Part shown: positions 42,868 to 51,360 of the stretch, piece after piece | Layout: every line of letters begins with the position of its first letter | Position numbering within the stretch: position 1 is the first letter of the stretch | Assembly: GCF_006874625.1 (NCBI RefSeq) | Contig: NZ_CP030034.1 | Span: forward strand, 992,001-1,056,000 | Direction: 5' to 3' | Source of the DNA: Bdellovibrio sp. NC01 | GTDB taxonomy: Bacteria; Bdellovibrionota; Bdellovibrionia; Bdellovibrionales; Bdellovibrionaceae | DNA: 64,000 nt | Made by a program: the position numbers and the translations under genes | The notes under the pieces: generated by a model | Told to the model about the DNA's origin: nothing | Database searches by the model: none | What the model saw: only the letters and a program-made list of their open reading frames with translations

Positions 42868-42895
42868 CTACTCTGGCGAAGCCGGAGTGTAGACC
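42868..42895 (-). repeat. Dispersed palindromic repeat, copy 4 (inverted)
   Basis: On the minus strand this reads GGTCTACA, then CTCCGGC-TTC-GCCAGAG, then TAG. It is the same unit as copies 1-3, in the opposite direction, 31 bases after a stop codon. One stem pair is mismatched. Confidence 0.8.
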
Positions 42896-42900
42896 AGCGA

Positions 42901-42930
42901 AGGCCATCCCCGTGATGGCTTTTTTATTTT
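42901..42930 (+). terminator. Rho-independent terminator
   Basis: GCCATC (42903-42908) pairs with GATGGC (42914-42919), followed by TTTTTTATTTTTT. It ends the transcript of the 131-residue exported gene, just past repeat copy 4. Confidence 0.85.
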
Positions 42931-42931
42931 T

Positions 42932-42976
42932 TGCTAGAGAGTTTTTACTCGGCGATTTTGCTCAAACTCTCTAGCA
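42932..42976. repeat. Perfect 13-base inverted repeat
   Basis: TGCTAGAGAGTTT (42932-42944) and AAACTCTCTAGCA (42964-42976) are exact complements around 19 bases. No T run follows. An imperfect palindrome centred on CTCGAG follows at once. Both lie in the 110-155 bases upstream of the next start, so an operator is one possibility. Confidence 0.8.
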
Positions 42977-43086
42977 TTCAGCTCGAGTGAATTAGAGTCG
43001 TTGCACTAGCGTTTTTCAGTTACAAATTTAGAAATCTCAAAATTAATTCTTGGGTTTATTTCGATTCATGAGTTAAACAAGCGCGC

Positions 43087-44145
43087 ATGAAAACACTCGT
43101 ACAATTCTTGGTTCTTAGTTCGTTCTTCTTTGCCTCTGTGCTGTCCTTTGCGGCAAACAAACCTCAAAACTTGCAATTGCGTTTGGGCGACGGTCGCGTT
43201 GTTTATTTCGAATACGCAAAAGCCACAAAGAAAGATGCGCCGACATTCTTGTTGATGCCAGGTGTGAACCGCAGTCTTCTTTTGAATGAATCAGGCCCGA
43301 AAGAGCTGATCGCAAGAGGTTACGGTGTCGCAGCGATGAACTTCAGCGTTCAGCCCTTCTCGGTGGATGCGTTGGAAAAAAATGAAACTCCGTTTTTCAT
43401 GACGAATTCTAAAATCTCTTTGGCTGATTTAGCGGCAGAGGTGCAAGAGCTTGCGACGGATTTAAAAGAACAATTTCAAGTGAGTGATGTGATTCCGGTA
43501 TCGCTTTCATACAGCGGTGCGGTTTCTCCGTTCTTGAAGAACTTCCCAGTGATCGTTGAAGCAGTACCCTTGACTTCGGGCCCCGCGCAAAATCCACAAT
43601 TGGAACAATACCGTCAAAGTTTGAAAATGGGGGAGTTCTGGAATCCTATTTTCGGCCCAGGTATCACTCGCAATTTGTTGGACCAAGCTTATCGCAGCAA
43701 ATGGTCTGAACAAGTGGATGCAATTTCAAATCAGTTTGCTTTCGATTCGTCTCGCAAAGATCAAATGATCGAAGGTTACACAGTTTTGAGTCGCGCGACA
43801 GAAGGTTATGAGTGGGATTTGACGACATTGCCGTCAAAAACTCGTCGTGTGTTTATGTTCGCAGCGAATGAATCTAAAAGCTTGTTGCAACATCAAGTAA
43901 ATACGTTCCTTGCGCTGTATGCGAAAGATAAAAACGTATTGTTGTTCGTCGTGAAAAATTCTGGTCACGTGATTCCTTCTGACCAACCAGAATCCTATGC
44001 AGGCATTTTGGATCTTGTCGCTCAAGGTAAAACTGACAAATTAGGTGGCGTGATCGAAGTAGATCCAGATCAACATGCTACGAAAACGTATCAAAATTCT
44101 GACGCCAAAACTTATTTGCAAGGCTTAGTCGATTCGAAAGAATAG
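43087..44145 (+). CDS. Exported alpha/beta hydrolase-like protein
   Basis: 352 residues with a signal peptide (about 1-22, cut near SFA-ANK). FLLMPGVNRSLLLNE supplies the strand and oxyanion-side loop, VIPVSLSYSGAV the nucleophile elbow (Ser in S-x-S-x-S-G, a loose form of GxSxG), and NSGHVIPSDQPESY the catalytic His. The divergent elbow makes activity less certain than the fold. It is monocistronic, with a strong terminator downstream and inverted repeats upstream. Confidence 0.75.
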   Translation: MKTLVQFLVLSSFFFASVLSFAANKPQNLQLRLGDGRVVYFEYAKATKKDAPTFLLMPGVNRSLLLNESGPKELIARGYGVAAMNFSVQPFSVDALEKNETPFFMTNSKISLADLAAEVQELATDLKEQFQVSDVIPVSLSYSGAVSPFLKNFPVIVEAVPLTSGPAQNPQLEQYRQSLKMGEFWNPIFGPGITRNLLDQAYRSKWSEQVDAISNQFAFDSSRKDQMIEGYTVLSRATEGYEWDLTTLPSKTRRVFMFAANESKSLLQHQVNTFLALYAKDKNVLLFVVKNSGHVIPSDQPESYAGILDLVAQGKTDKLGGVIEVDPDQHATKTYQNSDAKTYLQGLVDSKE

Positions 44146-44173
44146 TCGGCAAATTAAAATTGGGTTGTGTGTG

Positions 44174-44203
44174 AAAGGCTCTGGTAATCAGAGCCTTTTT
44201 TAT
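44174..44203 (+). terminator. Terminator, probably bidirectional
   Basis: AAAGGCTCTG (44174-44183) pairs with CAGAGCCTTT (44189-44198) around GTAAT, with T following. It lies between two convergent genes, but the A run on the left is short. Confidence 0.88.
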
Positions 44204-45511
44204 TTAGCGATTCAAAAATCTATCTGCTAACAACAAAGCCTTGGCGCTTAACGCTGTCGTGTACGCTGTTGATCGCCACACCACAGGATAGCGTGCGACG
44301 AAGGTGGCGGCGTAAAACACTTGGCCCGGCCAATACGTCAAACCGGCCGAGTCTTTTTCTTTTTGTGACAGCAAAAACTTGACGCCTCTTTGGATGCGCG
44401 CGCGATGCAAATCGTTTTTTGGATCACCTAACATAATCAAGGCATTCAATGCCCACGCTGTGGAATGAATGTAATCAGGACGCGCAAGAAAACTATTTCT
44501 CCACGAGCCGTCAGGATTTTGCATCGCAATCACATAGTTCAACAATCTTTGACGGGACGGTTCCAAACAACTGACACCTTCACGCAAGTTTGTCGCAACT
44601 GAATAGGGAAGCGCATACCTGCTGGGATAATACATTCCGCAAAAATAAAACTGTTTGCGGGCCACGACACGATTGATGTGTTCACAGCTGGCTTTGAATC
44701 CGGGGCCTTGATCTTTGCGTGCGAATGACAGCAGCTTCAAAACATTGGCGTTCACGACACAATCGACATCATTCTTGTTAAAGGGAATGCGTGTGCCACG
44801 GTCGGGACGTGCAAAATAGTTGTGAGGCATGTTGGGATTTTTTTCGTCCCACAACCACGTCATAAACGCGCCGGTTTCAATTTGTCTTTGCAGACGATTA
44901 TAGATGTGTGGCGTGCGATCTAAATCGCGTATTGCCGATAAGGCATTGATGACTTGCTCGGGCACTTCGGCAGTCACATCAGTCGGCTGCCTGCCAATCA
45001 CCATGCTGCGATAGTAATGCAAAGTCGTATTCGCAACGGATGTTGTATCAGCATCCGGAGGAATGTTTGCGAAGCCCTGCCACTGGGGTGCTAAATACAT
45101 GAAGCGTGGCTGACGGATTTTTACTCCGTTAAAATATTCAGAAGGGTAGAAATTAAAAAGACTGCCCCAATAATATTTCTGAAAACCTTGGACTGTGCGG
45201 GTGACCATCGGCGGGATGGAAGTGAAGGTCGCATCGATAAAATAAATTTCTGAAAGAACATTGGCGATCGAGCCCGCAACGAATGCCGTGGGTTCGTCGT
45301 AAGGTACGTTGAATTTGCCAACACCGATCGCGCTGGGCACGTAGGATGTGACCTTGGCTCGCCATTGCCCGCGATCATAACCCTCATCGCCAGTGGTCTG
45401 ATAGCGTTCGATAAACTTCAATGCGGACGCCACTTCCGTGCGAAATTGGGGTCCTGCGAAACAAGACAGCCCCCAAAGCCCCACCCCGAGGCCGATCCAT
45501 GCCGCTTTCAT
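44204..45511 (-). CDS. Exported alpha/alpha-toroid (terpenoid-cyclase-like fold) protein
   Basis: 435 residues with a signal peptide (about 1-19). It is helical throughout, with repeat-like stretches of the prenyltransferase/squalene-cyclase kind: ALKFIERYQTT near the start, LNYVIAMQNPDGSWRNSF, HSTAWALNALIML and GVKFLLSQKEKDSAGLTYWPGQ near the end. The DCTAE/DxDD cyclase acid motifs are not seen, so this is a toroid fold without evident cyclase chemistry. Three Cys pairs are plausible (VDCVV, ASCEH, FCGMY, VSCLE). The function is unknown. GGAGG precedes the ATG. Confidence 0.75.
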   Translation of the reverse strand: MKAAWIGLGVGLWGLSCFAGPQFRTEVASALKFIERYQTTGDEGYDRGQWRAKVTSYVPSAIGVGKFNVPYDEPTAFVAGSIANVLSEIYFIDATFTSIPPMVTRTVQGFQKYYWGSLFNFYPSEYFNGVKIRQPRFMYLAPQWQGFANIPPDADTTSVANTTLHYYRSMVIGRQPTDVTAEVPEQVINALSAIRDLDRTPHIYNRLQRQIETGAFMTWLWDEKNPNMPHNYFARPDRGTRIPFNKNDVDCVVNANVLKLLSFARKDQGPGFKASCEHINRVVARKQFYFCGMYYPSRYALPYSVATNLREGVSCLEPSRQRLLNYVIAMQNPDGSWRNSFLARPDYIHSTAWALNALIMLGDPKNDLHRARIQRGVKFLLSQKEKDSAGLTYWPGQVFYAATFVARYPVVWRSTAYTTALSAKALLLADRFLNR

Positions 45512-45638
45512 AATCCCTCCTAGAAAACGTCAGATCAAATATGTTCGAGCTGAAGGCCTCTGTCAGGGGGAAGATAGGGGACGTGCAAAGGTACATAAAA
45601 GGCCCTATGTGAAATACCTAACGGCCCGCGCAAATCCT

Positions 45639-45710
45639 TTGACTTTCGCCCCCTTAGCTCGCTAAACCATTGGTTCGCCTGAAGTGCGAAGAAAGGTACG
45701 GGTAAGACCC
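45639..45710 (+). promoter_or_regulatory. Candidate promoter and structured leader of rpsA
   Basis: TTGACT (45639-45644), then 18 bases, then TAAACC (45663-45668) is a moderate sigma-70 match. Downstream, TTCGC/GCGAA (45674-45690) and GGGT/ACCC (45700-45710) form two small hairpins before the strong GGAGGT site of rpsA. S1 genes in other bacteria are autoregulated through leader structures, so this is a plausible site; the sequence alone does not prove it. Confidence 0.4.
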
Positions 45711-45748
45711 ATTGAGGTTTTACTACGTGGAGGTTTTTAAAAAACGAT

Positions 45749-47551
45749 ATGACAAAACAATTGAACAAGGCTGAACTTGAAAAACAGAAAGTACTTGCTT
45801 TCTTGGATGCAGAAGACTCAAAAGTAGCTGCAAATCCTGGCATCTATGGTGCTTCAAAATCTGATAAAGGCGAATTCGATTCTCTATTCGAAGCGTCTAT
45901 GAAAGAGCAAGATTTCAAAGTCGGCGACGTTGTTACTGGTACTGTAGTAGAAGTTCAATCTGACTACGTTCTAGTAGACATCAACTACAAATCTGAAGGC
46001 TTGATCGCTATCAATGAATTCCGCATCGTAGACGGCGTTCGTGATGTTAAAGCTGGAGATAAAGTAGAAGTTCTTATCGACCGTATCGAAAATGAAAACG
46101 GTATGATCGTTCTTTCTAAAGATAAAGCAGACATGCTTCGTGCATGGACTGATATCTCTAAAGCAGCAGAGAACGAAGAAGTTATCGAAGGTACTGTTGT
46201 TGCTAAAGTTAAAGGCGGCTTGAGCGTTGATATCGGCGTTAAAGCATTCTTGCCAGGATCACAAATTGATCTTCGTCCGGTTCGTAACATGGACGTTTAC
46301 TTGGGCAAAAAATTCAAATTCAAAGTTATCAAATTCAACAAGAAACGTGGCAACATCGTTCTTTCTCGCCGCGCACTTCTTGAAGAAGAACGCGACAGTT
46401 TGCGTTCACAAACTCTTGACACTATGGCTGAAGGTTCAGTTGTTACTGGTGTTGTTAAAAACATCACTGACTACGGTGCATTCATCGATCTTGGTGGCAT
46501 GGACGGTTTGTTGCACATCACTGACATGTCATGGGGCCGTGTAAAACACCCTTCTGAAATGTTGAACGTTGGTGACGAAATCCAAGTTAAAGTTCTTAAG
46601 TATGACAAAGAAAAAGAACGCGTATCTTTGGGCATGAAACAGTTGCACAACGATCCTTGGGAAACTGTTAAAGCTTCTTACCCAGCAGGCACTAAGCTTA
46701 AAGGTAAAGTTGTTTCATTGGCAGAATACGGTGCATTCATTGAACTTGGCGAAGGCATTGAAGGCCTAATCCACGTTTCTGAAATGTCTTGGACTAAACG
46801 TGTGAAACACCCTTCTCAAATCGTAAACGTTGGTGACGAAGTTGAAGTTGTTGTACTTGAAGTAGACACTGAAAACCGTCGCATCAGCTTGGGTATGAAA
46901 CAGCTTCAACAAAATCCTTGGATTGAGTTGAAAGAATCATACGCTCCAGGAACTATCATTGAAGGCGAAGTGAAATCAGTAACTGATTTCGGTATCTTCA
47001 TCGGTATCGAAGAAGGCATCGACGGCCTTGTTCACATCTCTGACTTCTCTTGGACTAAACGTGTAAATCATCCAAATGAACTTTACACTAAAGGCCAAAA
47101 AGTACGTGCGGTTGTTCTAGGTGTTGATATCGAGAACGAAAGATTCTCATTGGGTATCAAACAACTTGAATCTGACCCATGGTCAAACATTGAAAACAAA
47201 TACGCTATCGGTACACAACACGATGTTAAAGTAACTAAAACAGCTGATTTTGGTGCTTTCGTTGAGCTTGAGTCTGATATCGAAGGTTTGATCCACATTT
47301 CTGAACTTACAACTGACAAAATCGGTTCAGTTGAAGAGTTCATTAAACCGGGTCAATCAATCAAAGCTGAAGTTATCTCTATCGACAAAGACGCTCGTAA
47401 GATCGGTTTGTCTGCAAAACTAGTGAAACTTCGTGAAGCTAAAGCTGACGTTGACGATTACGTTAAAAAAGCGACTGCAACTTCTAAGTCTACTTTCGGT
47501 GACTTGTTTGCAGATCAATTGAAAAACGTAAAAACAGACACAAAAGCTTAG
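45749..47551 (+). CDS. rpsA: 30S ribosomal protein S1
   Basis: 600 residues, somewhat longer than the 557 of E. coli. Six S1 RNA-binding domains follow a 45-residue N-terminal extension. Domains 3-6 show the usual pattern G-x-V-x-x-x-x-x-[FY]-G-[AI]-F[IV] then GL[IVL]H[IV]S, as in TDYGAFIDLGGMDGLLHITDMSW. It binds mRNA leaders on the 30S subunit and is needed for translating most messages. Strong codon bias fits high expression. A terminator follows. Confidence 0.97.
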   Translation: MTKQLNKAELEKQKVLAFLDAEDSKVAANPGIYGASKSDKGEFDSLFEASMKEQDFKVGDVVTGTVVEVQSDYVLVDINYKSEGLIAINEFRIVDGVRDVKAGDKVEVLIDRIENENGMIVLSKDKADMLRAWTDISKAAENEEVIEGTVVAKVKGGLSVDIGVKAFLPGSQIDLRPVRNMDVYLGKKFKFKVIKFNKKRGNIVLSRRALLEEERDSLRSQTLDTMAEGSVVTGVVKNITDYGAFIDLGGMDGLLHITDMSWGRVKHPSEMLNVGDEIQVKVLKYDKEKERVSLGMKQLHNDPWETVKASYPAGTKLKGKVVSLAEYGAFIELGEGIEGLIHVSEMSWTKRVKHPSQIVNVGDEVEVVVLEVDTENRRISLGMKQLQQNPWIELKESYAPGTIIEGEVKSVTDFGIFIGIEEGIDGLVHISDFSWTKRVNHPNELYTKGQKVRAVVLGVDIENERFSLGIKQLESDPWSNIENKYAIGTQHDVKVTKTADFGAFVELESDIEGLIHISELTTDKIGSVEEFIKPGQSIKAEVISIDKDARKIGLSAKLVKLREAKADVDDYVKKATATSKSTFGDLFADQLKNVKTDTKA

Positions 47552-47624
47552 TCTGTGAGAGCAAGGAGTAAGCTGCGGCGCGGCTTACTTCCTGAACGCT
47601 CCATGCGATTGACTGTGAAGTCTT

Positions 47625-47657
47625 AAAAGGGGACCCTAATCGGGTTCCCTTTTTTTA
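47625..47657 (+). terminator. Rho-independent terminator after rpsA
   Basis: GGGGACCC (47629-47636) pairs with GGGTTCCC (47642-47649) around TAATC, with flanking A and T runs. A second bulged stem (GGAGTAAGC with GCTTACTTCC, about 47565-47593) lies between the stop codon and this hairpin. Confidence 0.9.
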
Positions 47658-47711
47658 TTTGGGCTTCATGGTGGAAGTTCCAAAGGGGACATTCACGGAG
47701 GTCTTCTCGCA

Positions 47712-48695
47712 ATGAAGAGCGGCAATTTCTTTAAAAAGCTTCTTATCATCTTCTTAGTCTTTGTAGGTATCGGTGCCTTGTTGAAAATGGGCGGCGACTT
47801 CTTCGGCGAATCTGAAAAACGCGTCTCTGCGAAAAACACGGTTCTGCAATTGGACATGAACGGTGTGATCTTGAACGGTAAGAAGTTCATCAAAAATCTA
47901 AAAAAATATAAAGACGACAACCGCGTGAAAGCGATCGTCATCAACATCAACTCTCCGGGCGGATCTGTCGGTCCTTCGCAAGAAATCTATCATGAAATCA
48001 AACGCGTTCGTGATGAATTGAAAAAGCCAATCGTGTGTGTGACGACAGGTGTGATGGCATCAGGTGCTTATTACTCTGCAGTTGCTTGTGACAAAATCGT
48101 GGTGGCTCCAGGTGCGCTTGTGGGTTCGATCGGTGTGATCATGGAATTCGCGAATCTTGAAAAACTTTATGATTGGGCGAAGGTTTCTCGTTACTCGATC
48201 ACTTCTGGAAAATTCAAAGACTCGGGTGCTGAATACCGCGGTATGCGTGACGACGAAAAAGCTTTGTTCCAAAACATGATCAACGAAGTTTACGGTCAGT
48301 TCAAAGGCACTGTGATGAAAGAACGTAAACTGAAAGAAGAAACAATGAACGAGTACGCGGATGGTCGCGTGTTCACTGGAACTTCTGCGGTGAAATTAGG
48401 TTTCGCCGATCAAGAAGGTTTCTTGGATGACGCTGTGAAATTGGCAGCCGATCTTGCGAAACTTGGCGACAACTACGAAGTATTCGAAATTCCTAAAAAG
48501 AAAATGAGCATCTTTGATTTCGGCGGTCGCGATTCAGAAGACGATTTGAATTCAATGGCTGAATACGCAGATCTTTTGAAAGGCAAATTGCCAGGTGCCG
48601 CTGCTGGTATCAATGCTGAAGGCGCAGTGAAATACTTGCTTCGCACTCAGTACTTGAATCAACCGATGTTCATTATGCCTGGTTACTGGGAGTAG
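47712..48695 (+). CDS. sppA: Signal peptide peptidase SppA
   Basis: 327 residues, the short (SppA 36K-type) form. One N-terminal membrane helix (about 9-26) anchors a periplasmic ClpP-fold domain. The nucleophile is Ser117 in TGVMASGAYYSAVA, the oxyanion glycines lie in NSPGGSVGPSQ, and the general base is Lys in SGKFKDSG (probably Lys169). It degrades cleaved signal peptides in the membrane. GGAGG precedes the ATG. The next gene begins three bases after its stop begins to overlap, so coupling is likely. Confidence 0.93.
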   Translation: MKSGNFFKKLLIIFLVFVGIGALLKMGGDFFGESEKRVSAKNTVLQLDMNGVILNGKKFIKNLKKYKDDNRVKAIVININSPGGSVGPSQEIYHEIKRVRDELKKPIVCVTTGVMASGAYYSAVACDKIVVAPGALVGSIGVIMEFANLEKLYDWAKVSRYSITSGKFKDSGAEYRGMRDDEKALFQNMINEVYGQFKGTVMKERKLKEETMNEYADGRVFTGTSAVKLGFADQEGFLDDAVKLAADLAKLGDNYEVFEIPKKKMSIFDFGGRDSEDDLNSMAEYADLLKGKLPGAAAGINAEGAVKYLLRTQYLNQPMFIMPGYWE

Positions 48696-48697
48696 TG

Positions 48698-49114
48698 ATG
48701 ATGAAAGCGTTGCTTTCTTTATTAGTCTTATTCGGAGTTGCTTCAGCTTCCACGGCAACGGCCGCATCCGTGGATCCGCGCGATCCTCTTCCATGGGTGG
48801 ATGTGACGTGGAAGGGTTTTTACTATTTAACTTCAGACTTGGTCATCAATGATAAAATCACTTTCAAACAAGGCGAGAAATTCAACTTTGTCGAAGTGAT
48901 GGGTGGCGGCGGTTACGTGCCCGTGACGTTCTTTGATTTGCAAGTTGTGAACTGCCCAGATCCTAAAGCGAAAGAAGAACTTTTCTTGATCAATCCATAC
49001 GGACACAAGGGCGAAGAAATCGGTGTTGAACTTCGTGAAAACTGCCGCATTGTCTTTTTCGTAGAAAACAATCTTGTCGGCGGTCGCAGTATCTTCACTG
49101 ACAGCACGGAGTAG
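48698..49114 (+). CDS. Small exported protein of unknown function
   Basis: 138 residues (or 137 if the next ATG is used). The signal peptide MMKALLSLLVLFGVASASTATA precedes a beta-rich domain with two cysteines (VNCPDP and ENCRIV). GGGAG lies six bases before the start, inside the end of sppA. It sits between sppA and a HIT hydrolase in a tight operon. No family is recognised. A GTG at 48695 is also in frame but overlaps the sppA stop. Confidence 0.78.
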   Translation: MMKALLSLLVLFGVASASTATAASVDPRDPLPWVDVTWKGFYYLTSDLVINDKITFKQGEKFNFVEVMGGGGYVPVTFFDLQVVNCPDPKAKEELFLINPYGHKGEEIGVELRENCRIVFFVENNLVGGRSIFTDSTE

Positions 49115-49116
49115 TC

Positions 49117-49740
49117 ATGGCTACAAAAAAACCTGCAAAGAAGGCGAAGCCGAAAAAGGCTTCCTCTTCGAAATCAAAAAAATCCTCTGCAAAAAAATCA
49201 GCGCTAACTCATCCGGAAGCTCTTCTTAAAATTGGTCAACAAGTGTGGCCGATGGAAAGAGACGTCTTGATCCGTCCTGATCGCATGAAGTACGTGCGCA
49301 AGCTGATCAAACCTGAAGGTTGCGTGTTCTGTAACGCTGCTAAAGAAGTGTCGGTTGATACGTTGTGTGCGTATCAAACGAAGCATTCGATGGTGGTGCT
49401 AAATAAGTTTCCATATAACAGCGGACATCTTTTGGTTTTACCAAAGCGCCATTGCGGTGACGTTCTACATCTTAAAGATGAAGAGTATGCGGATTTGCAA
49501 AACACTGTGCGCCTGGTGATGAAAGCCTTGATGGAAATCTATGAACCTGGTGGCATTAATGTCGGATTGAATCATGGAGCAGTGGCTGGTGCTGGTATTC
49601 CAGAACATCTGCACTATCACGTGATCCCGCGTTGGGCAGGGGACCTAAATTTCTTCCCTCTGATCGCTGAGACAAAGGTCTTGGTTGAAAGTCTGGAGCA
49701 GACCTACGACAGAGTTTTGGGGTATTTTAAAAAGATATGA
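49117..49740 (+). CDS. HIT-family hydrolase, Ap4A phosphorylase-like, with basic N-terminal tail
   Basis: 207 residues. The first 30 residues are almost all Lys, Ala, Ser and Pro. The catalytic domain has CVFCNAAKE, FPYNSGHLLVLPKRH and the triad EHLHYHVIPRW; PRWAGDLNFFP is the extension shared with mycobacterial-type Ap4A phosphorylases. It would cleave dinucleoside polyphosphates or other nucleotides. It begins two bases after the preceding stop and overlaps the rhomboid gene by four bases (ATGA). The Lys tail could bind nucleic acid. Confidence 0.9.
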   Translation: MATKKPAKKAKPKKASSSKSKKSSAKKSALTHPEALLKIGQQVWPMERDVLIRPDRMKYVRKLIKPEGCVFCNAAKEVSVDTLCAYQTKHSMVVLNKFPYNSGHLLVLPKRHCGDVLHLKDEEYADLQNTVRLVMKALMEIYEPGGINVGLNHGAVAGAGIPEHLHYHVIPRWAGDLNFFPLIAETKVLVESLEQTYDRVLGYFKKI

Positions 49741-50486
49741 ATAGAAGCGTCGCTTTCCAAACAGCACCTTTCACTAAAGCGGTGAAATGGCTGATCATCA
49801 TCAACGTTGCCGTGTGGTTTATCTTCCAAGTTTTGATGGAAGGTTTCATGCACGTGCCGTTCACATCTTTGTTTGCTCTTTACCCAGGAAAAGTAATTTT
49901 CGATTTCCAAATCTGGCAAATCTTCACTTACATGTTCCTGCATTCGATGTCGGTGACACACATCCTTTTCAATATGTTGATGTTGTGGTTCTTCGGTGCC
50001 GAGCTTGAGCAGCGCTGGGGTACGAAGTTCTTCCTGATTTATTATTTCTCGTGCGGCATTGGTGCAGCGATTTTGTATTGTATCGGTGTGTGGGCATGGG
50101 CATTGGGCACGGGCTCGCAAACGGGTTTGATTGTGCCGGTGATCGGTGCTTCGGGTGCGGTGTTTGGTTTGCTGCTTGCTCAAGGTATTATCTTTGGTGA
50201 GCGCATCGTTTACTTCTTTATGCTGTTCCCGATGAAGACAAAATACTTCGTGGCCTTGATGGGCTTGGTCCAATTGGCTTCGATGATGACTTCTGGGGTC
50301 AGCGGCGGCGAAGTGGCTTATTTAGCCCACGTTGGCGGTTTGGTCGCCGGTTTCGTGACTTTGCAGGTTAAAGCCTGGTTTACCCGCCAAGATTTCAAGA
50401 AAAAGGCTAAAAACAAGGGCCGTAACCTCCGCCTGGTGGTCGATAACGAGAAAAAGAGCGACAAACCTCCGAAATATTGGAATTAA
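49737..50486 (+). CDS. Rhomboid-family intramembrane serine protease
   Basis: 249 residues with six membrane helices. The catalytic Ser139 is in GASGAVFG and the partner His198 in AHVGGLVAG, with His75 and Asn79 in HILFNMLML completing the oxyanion region. So it should be an active rhomboid. The C-terminal 40 residues are a basic cytoplasmic tail (KKKAKNKGRNLR). Substrates are unknown. It is the last gene of the sppA-HIT-rhomboid operon and a terminator follows. Confidence 0.93.
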   Translation: MNRSVAFQTAPFTKAVKWLIIINVAVWFIFQVLMEGFMHVPFTSLFALYPGKVIFDFQIWQIFTYMFLHSMSVTHILFNMLMLWFFGAELEQRWGTKFFLIYYFSCGIGAAILYCIGVWAWALGTGSQTGLIVPVIGASGAVFGLLLAQGIIFGERIVYFFMLFPMKTKYFVALMGLVQLASMMTSGVSGGEVAYLAHVGGLVAGFVTLQVKAWFTRQDFKKKAKNKGRNLRLVVDNEKKSDKPPKYWN

Positions 50487-50506
50487 GCAGGTTTAAGGAC
50501 GACAGA

Positions 50507-50533
50507 GGGACTGGACAGCAGTCCCTTTTTTTT
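50507..50533 (+). terminator. Rho-independent terminator after the rhomboid gene
   Basis: GGGACTG (50507-50513) pairs perfectly with CAGTCCC (50519-50525) around GACAG, followed by eight T. Confidence 0.9.
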
Positions 50534-50594
50534 GTTATAAACGAGTCCTTACCCCGGGAATCCAGGGGTTGGCTTGAATCGAAAGGAACCTACG

Positions 50595-50783
50595 ATGTCT
50601 TTGGCTGATGCAAACAAAAACCTGAAATGGGACGTAAGATTGACTGAAAGAAACCTTAACGTAGGTGACTTGAAAAAGGATGACTTGCAAAAGCACCTTG
50701 AACAACTTCCAGATCTTGCAAGCAACGTAGAGACTTTTACTATCGACGGTAAAAACTCTTCTTCTGCTGACGAATCTCACTAA
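50595..50783 (+). CDS. Small acidic/basic cytoplasmic protein of unknown function
   Basis: 62 residues from the ATG at 50595 (AAAGGAAC nine bases before). No signal peptide or membrane segment. The middle (ERNLNVGDLKKDDLQKHLEQL) is helical and amphipathic, and the tail NSSSADESH is polar. It sits between two strong terminators, so it is its own transcription unit, which supports a real gene. The family is not recognised. Confidence 0.7.
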   Translation: MSLADANKNLKWDVRLTERNLNVGDLKKDDLQKHLEQLPDLASNVETFTIDGKNSSSADESH

Positions 50784-50813
50784 GATCTGAATTTTAAATT
50801 AAGTTTAGAATTG

Positions 50814-50842
50814 AAAAGCCCACGAAGAGTGGGCTTTTTTAT
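50814..50842 (+). terminator. Rho-independent terminator after the 62-residue gene
   Basis: AAAAGCCCAC (50814-50823) pairs perfectly with GTGGGCTTTT (50829-50838) around GAAGA, followed by more T. Confidence 0.9.
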
Positions 50843-50875
50843 TTCCGGCATCAGCCGACAGTGCCTGCGAGGCGA

Positions 50876-51139
50876 TTAATGAAGTCTGTTTTGATTCTGT
50901 GAAGAGACGTCTTGGCAGCGTGGAAGTTCGAAAGTTTTATTTAAGACTTTCACTTTGCACTGCGGAGCCAAGGCTTTCAGATTCAAAGACAAACTTTGTA
51001 GGCTGCGAGTAGGTGGCGCGTCGGAAGTCATCATTTTCGAAAAAGGAATGATGTTTGAAGTGGCGCCTGAAATCACAACAACAAGTGCCGTGGTTGATAA
51101 GCCCAACAGGATGCGGTTGTAGATTTCTTTAAAAGACAT
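50876..51139 (-). CDS. Small membrane-anchored or exported protein
   Basis: 87 residues after an excellent site (AAAGGAGGT, seven bases before the ATG). One hydrophobic stretch (about 11-24, LLGLSTTALVVVIS) could be a signal anchor or signal peptide. Two cysteines (APQCKVK and LPRCQDV) may pair. No family is recognised. It is convergent with the 62-residue gene and divergent from the flavin oxidase, whose start is 220 bases away. Confidence 0.65.
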   Translation of the reverse strand: MSFKEIYNRILLGLSTTALVVVISGATSNIIPFSKMMTSDAPPTRSLQSLSLNLKALAPQCKVKVLNKTFELPRCQDVSSQNQNRLH

Positions 51140-51360
51140 AGCTCAACCTCCTTTCTATAAACATATGCCCAATATATTTGCTGTCAAGGGACAGAGGTCG
51201 CAGTTTCATTACGATTTCAAAAATAACTAGTTGCGGGACCATAGCAACCTGTCAAACGACTTAGCAGCTGGTGTCGCTTTTTCGCTTCTGGCCCTGAGTT
51301 CATTTTTAAAAGCCTTACAACTTAAAAGAGCCGTCGCATTTCTTGCTTCTTTAGTCCGGC

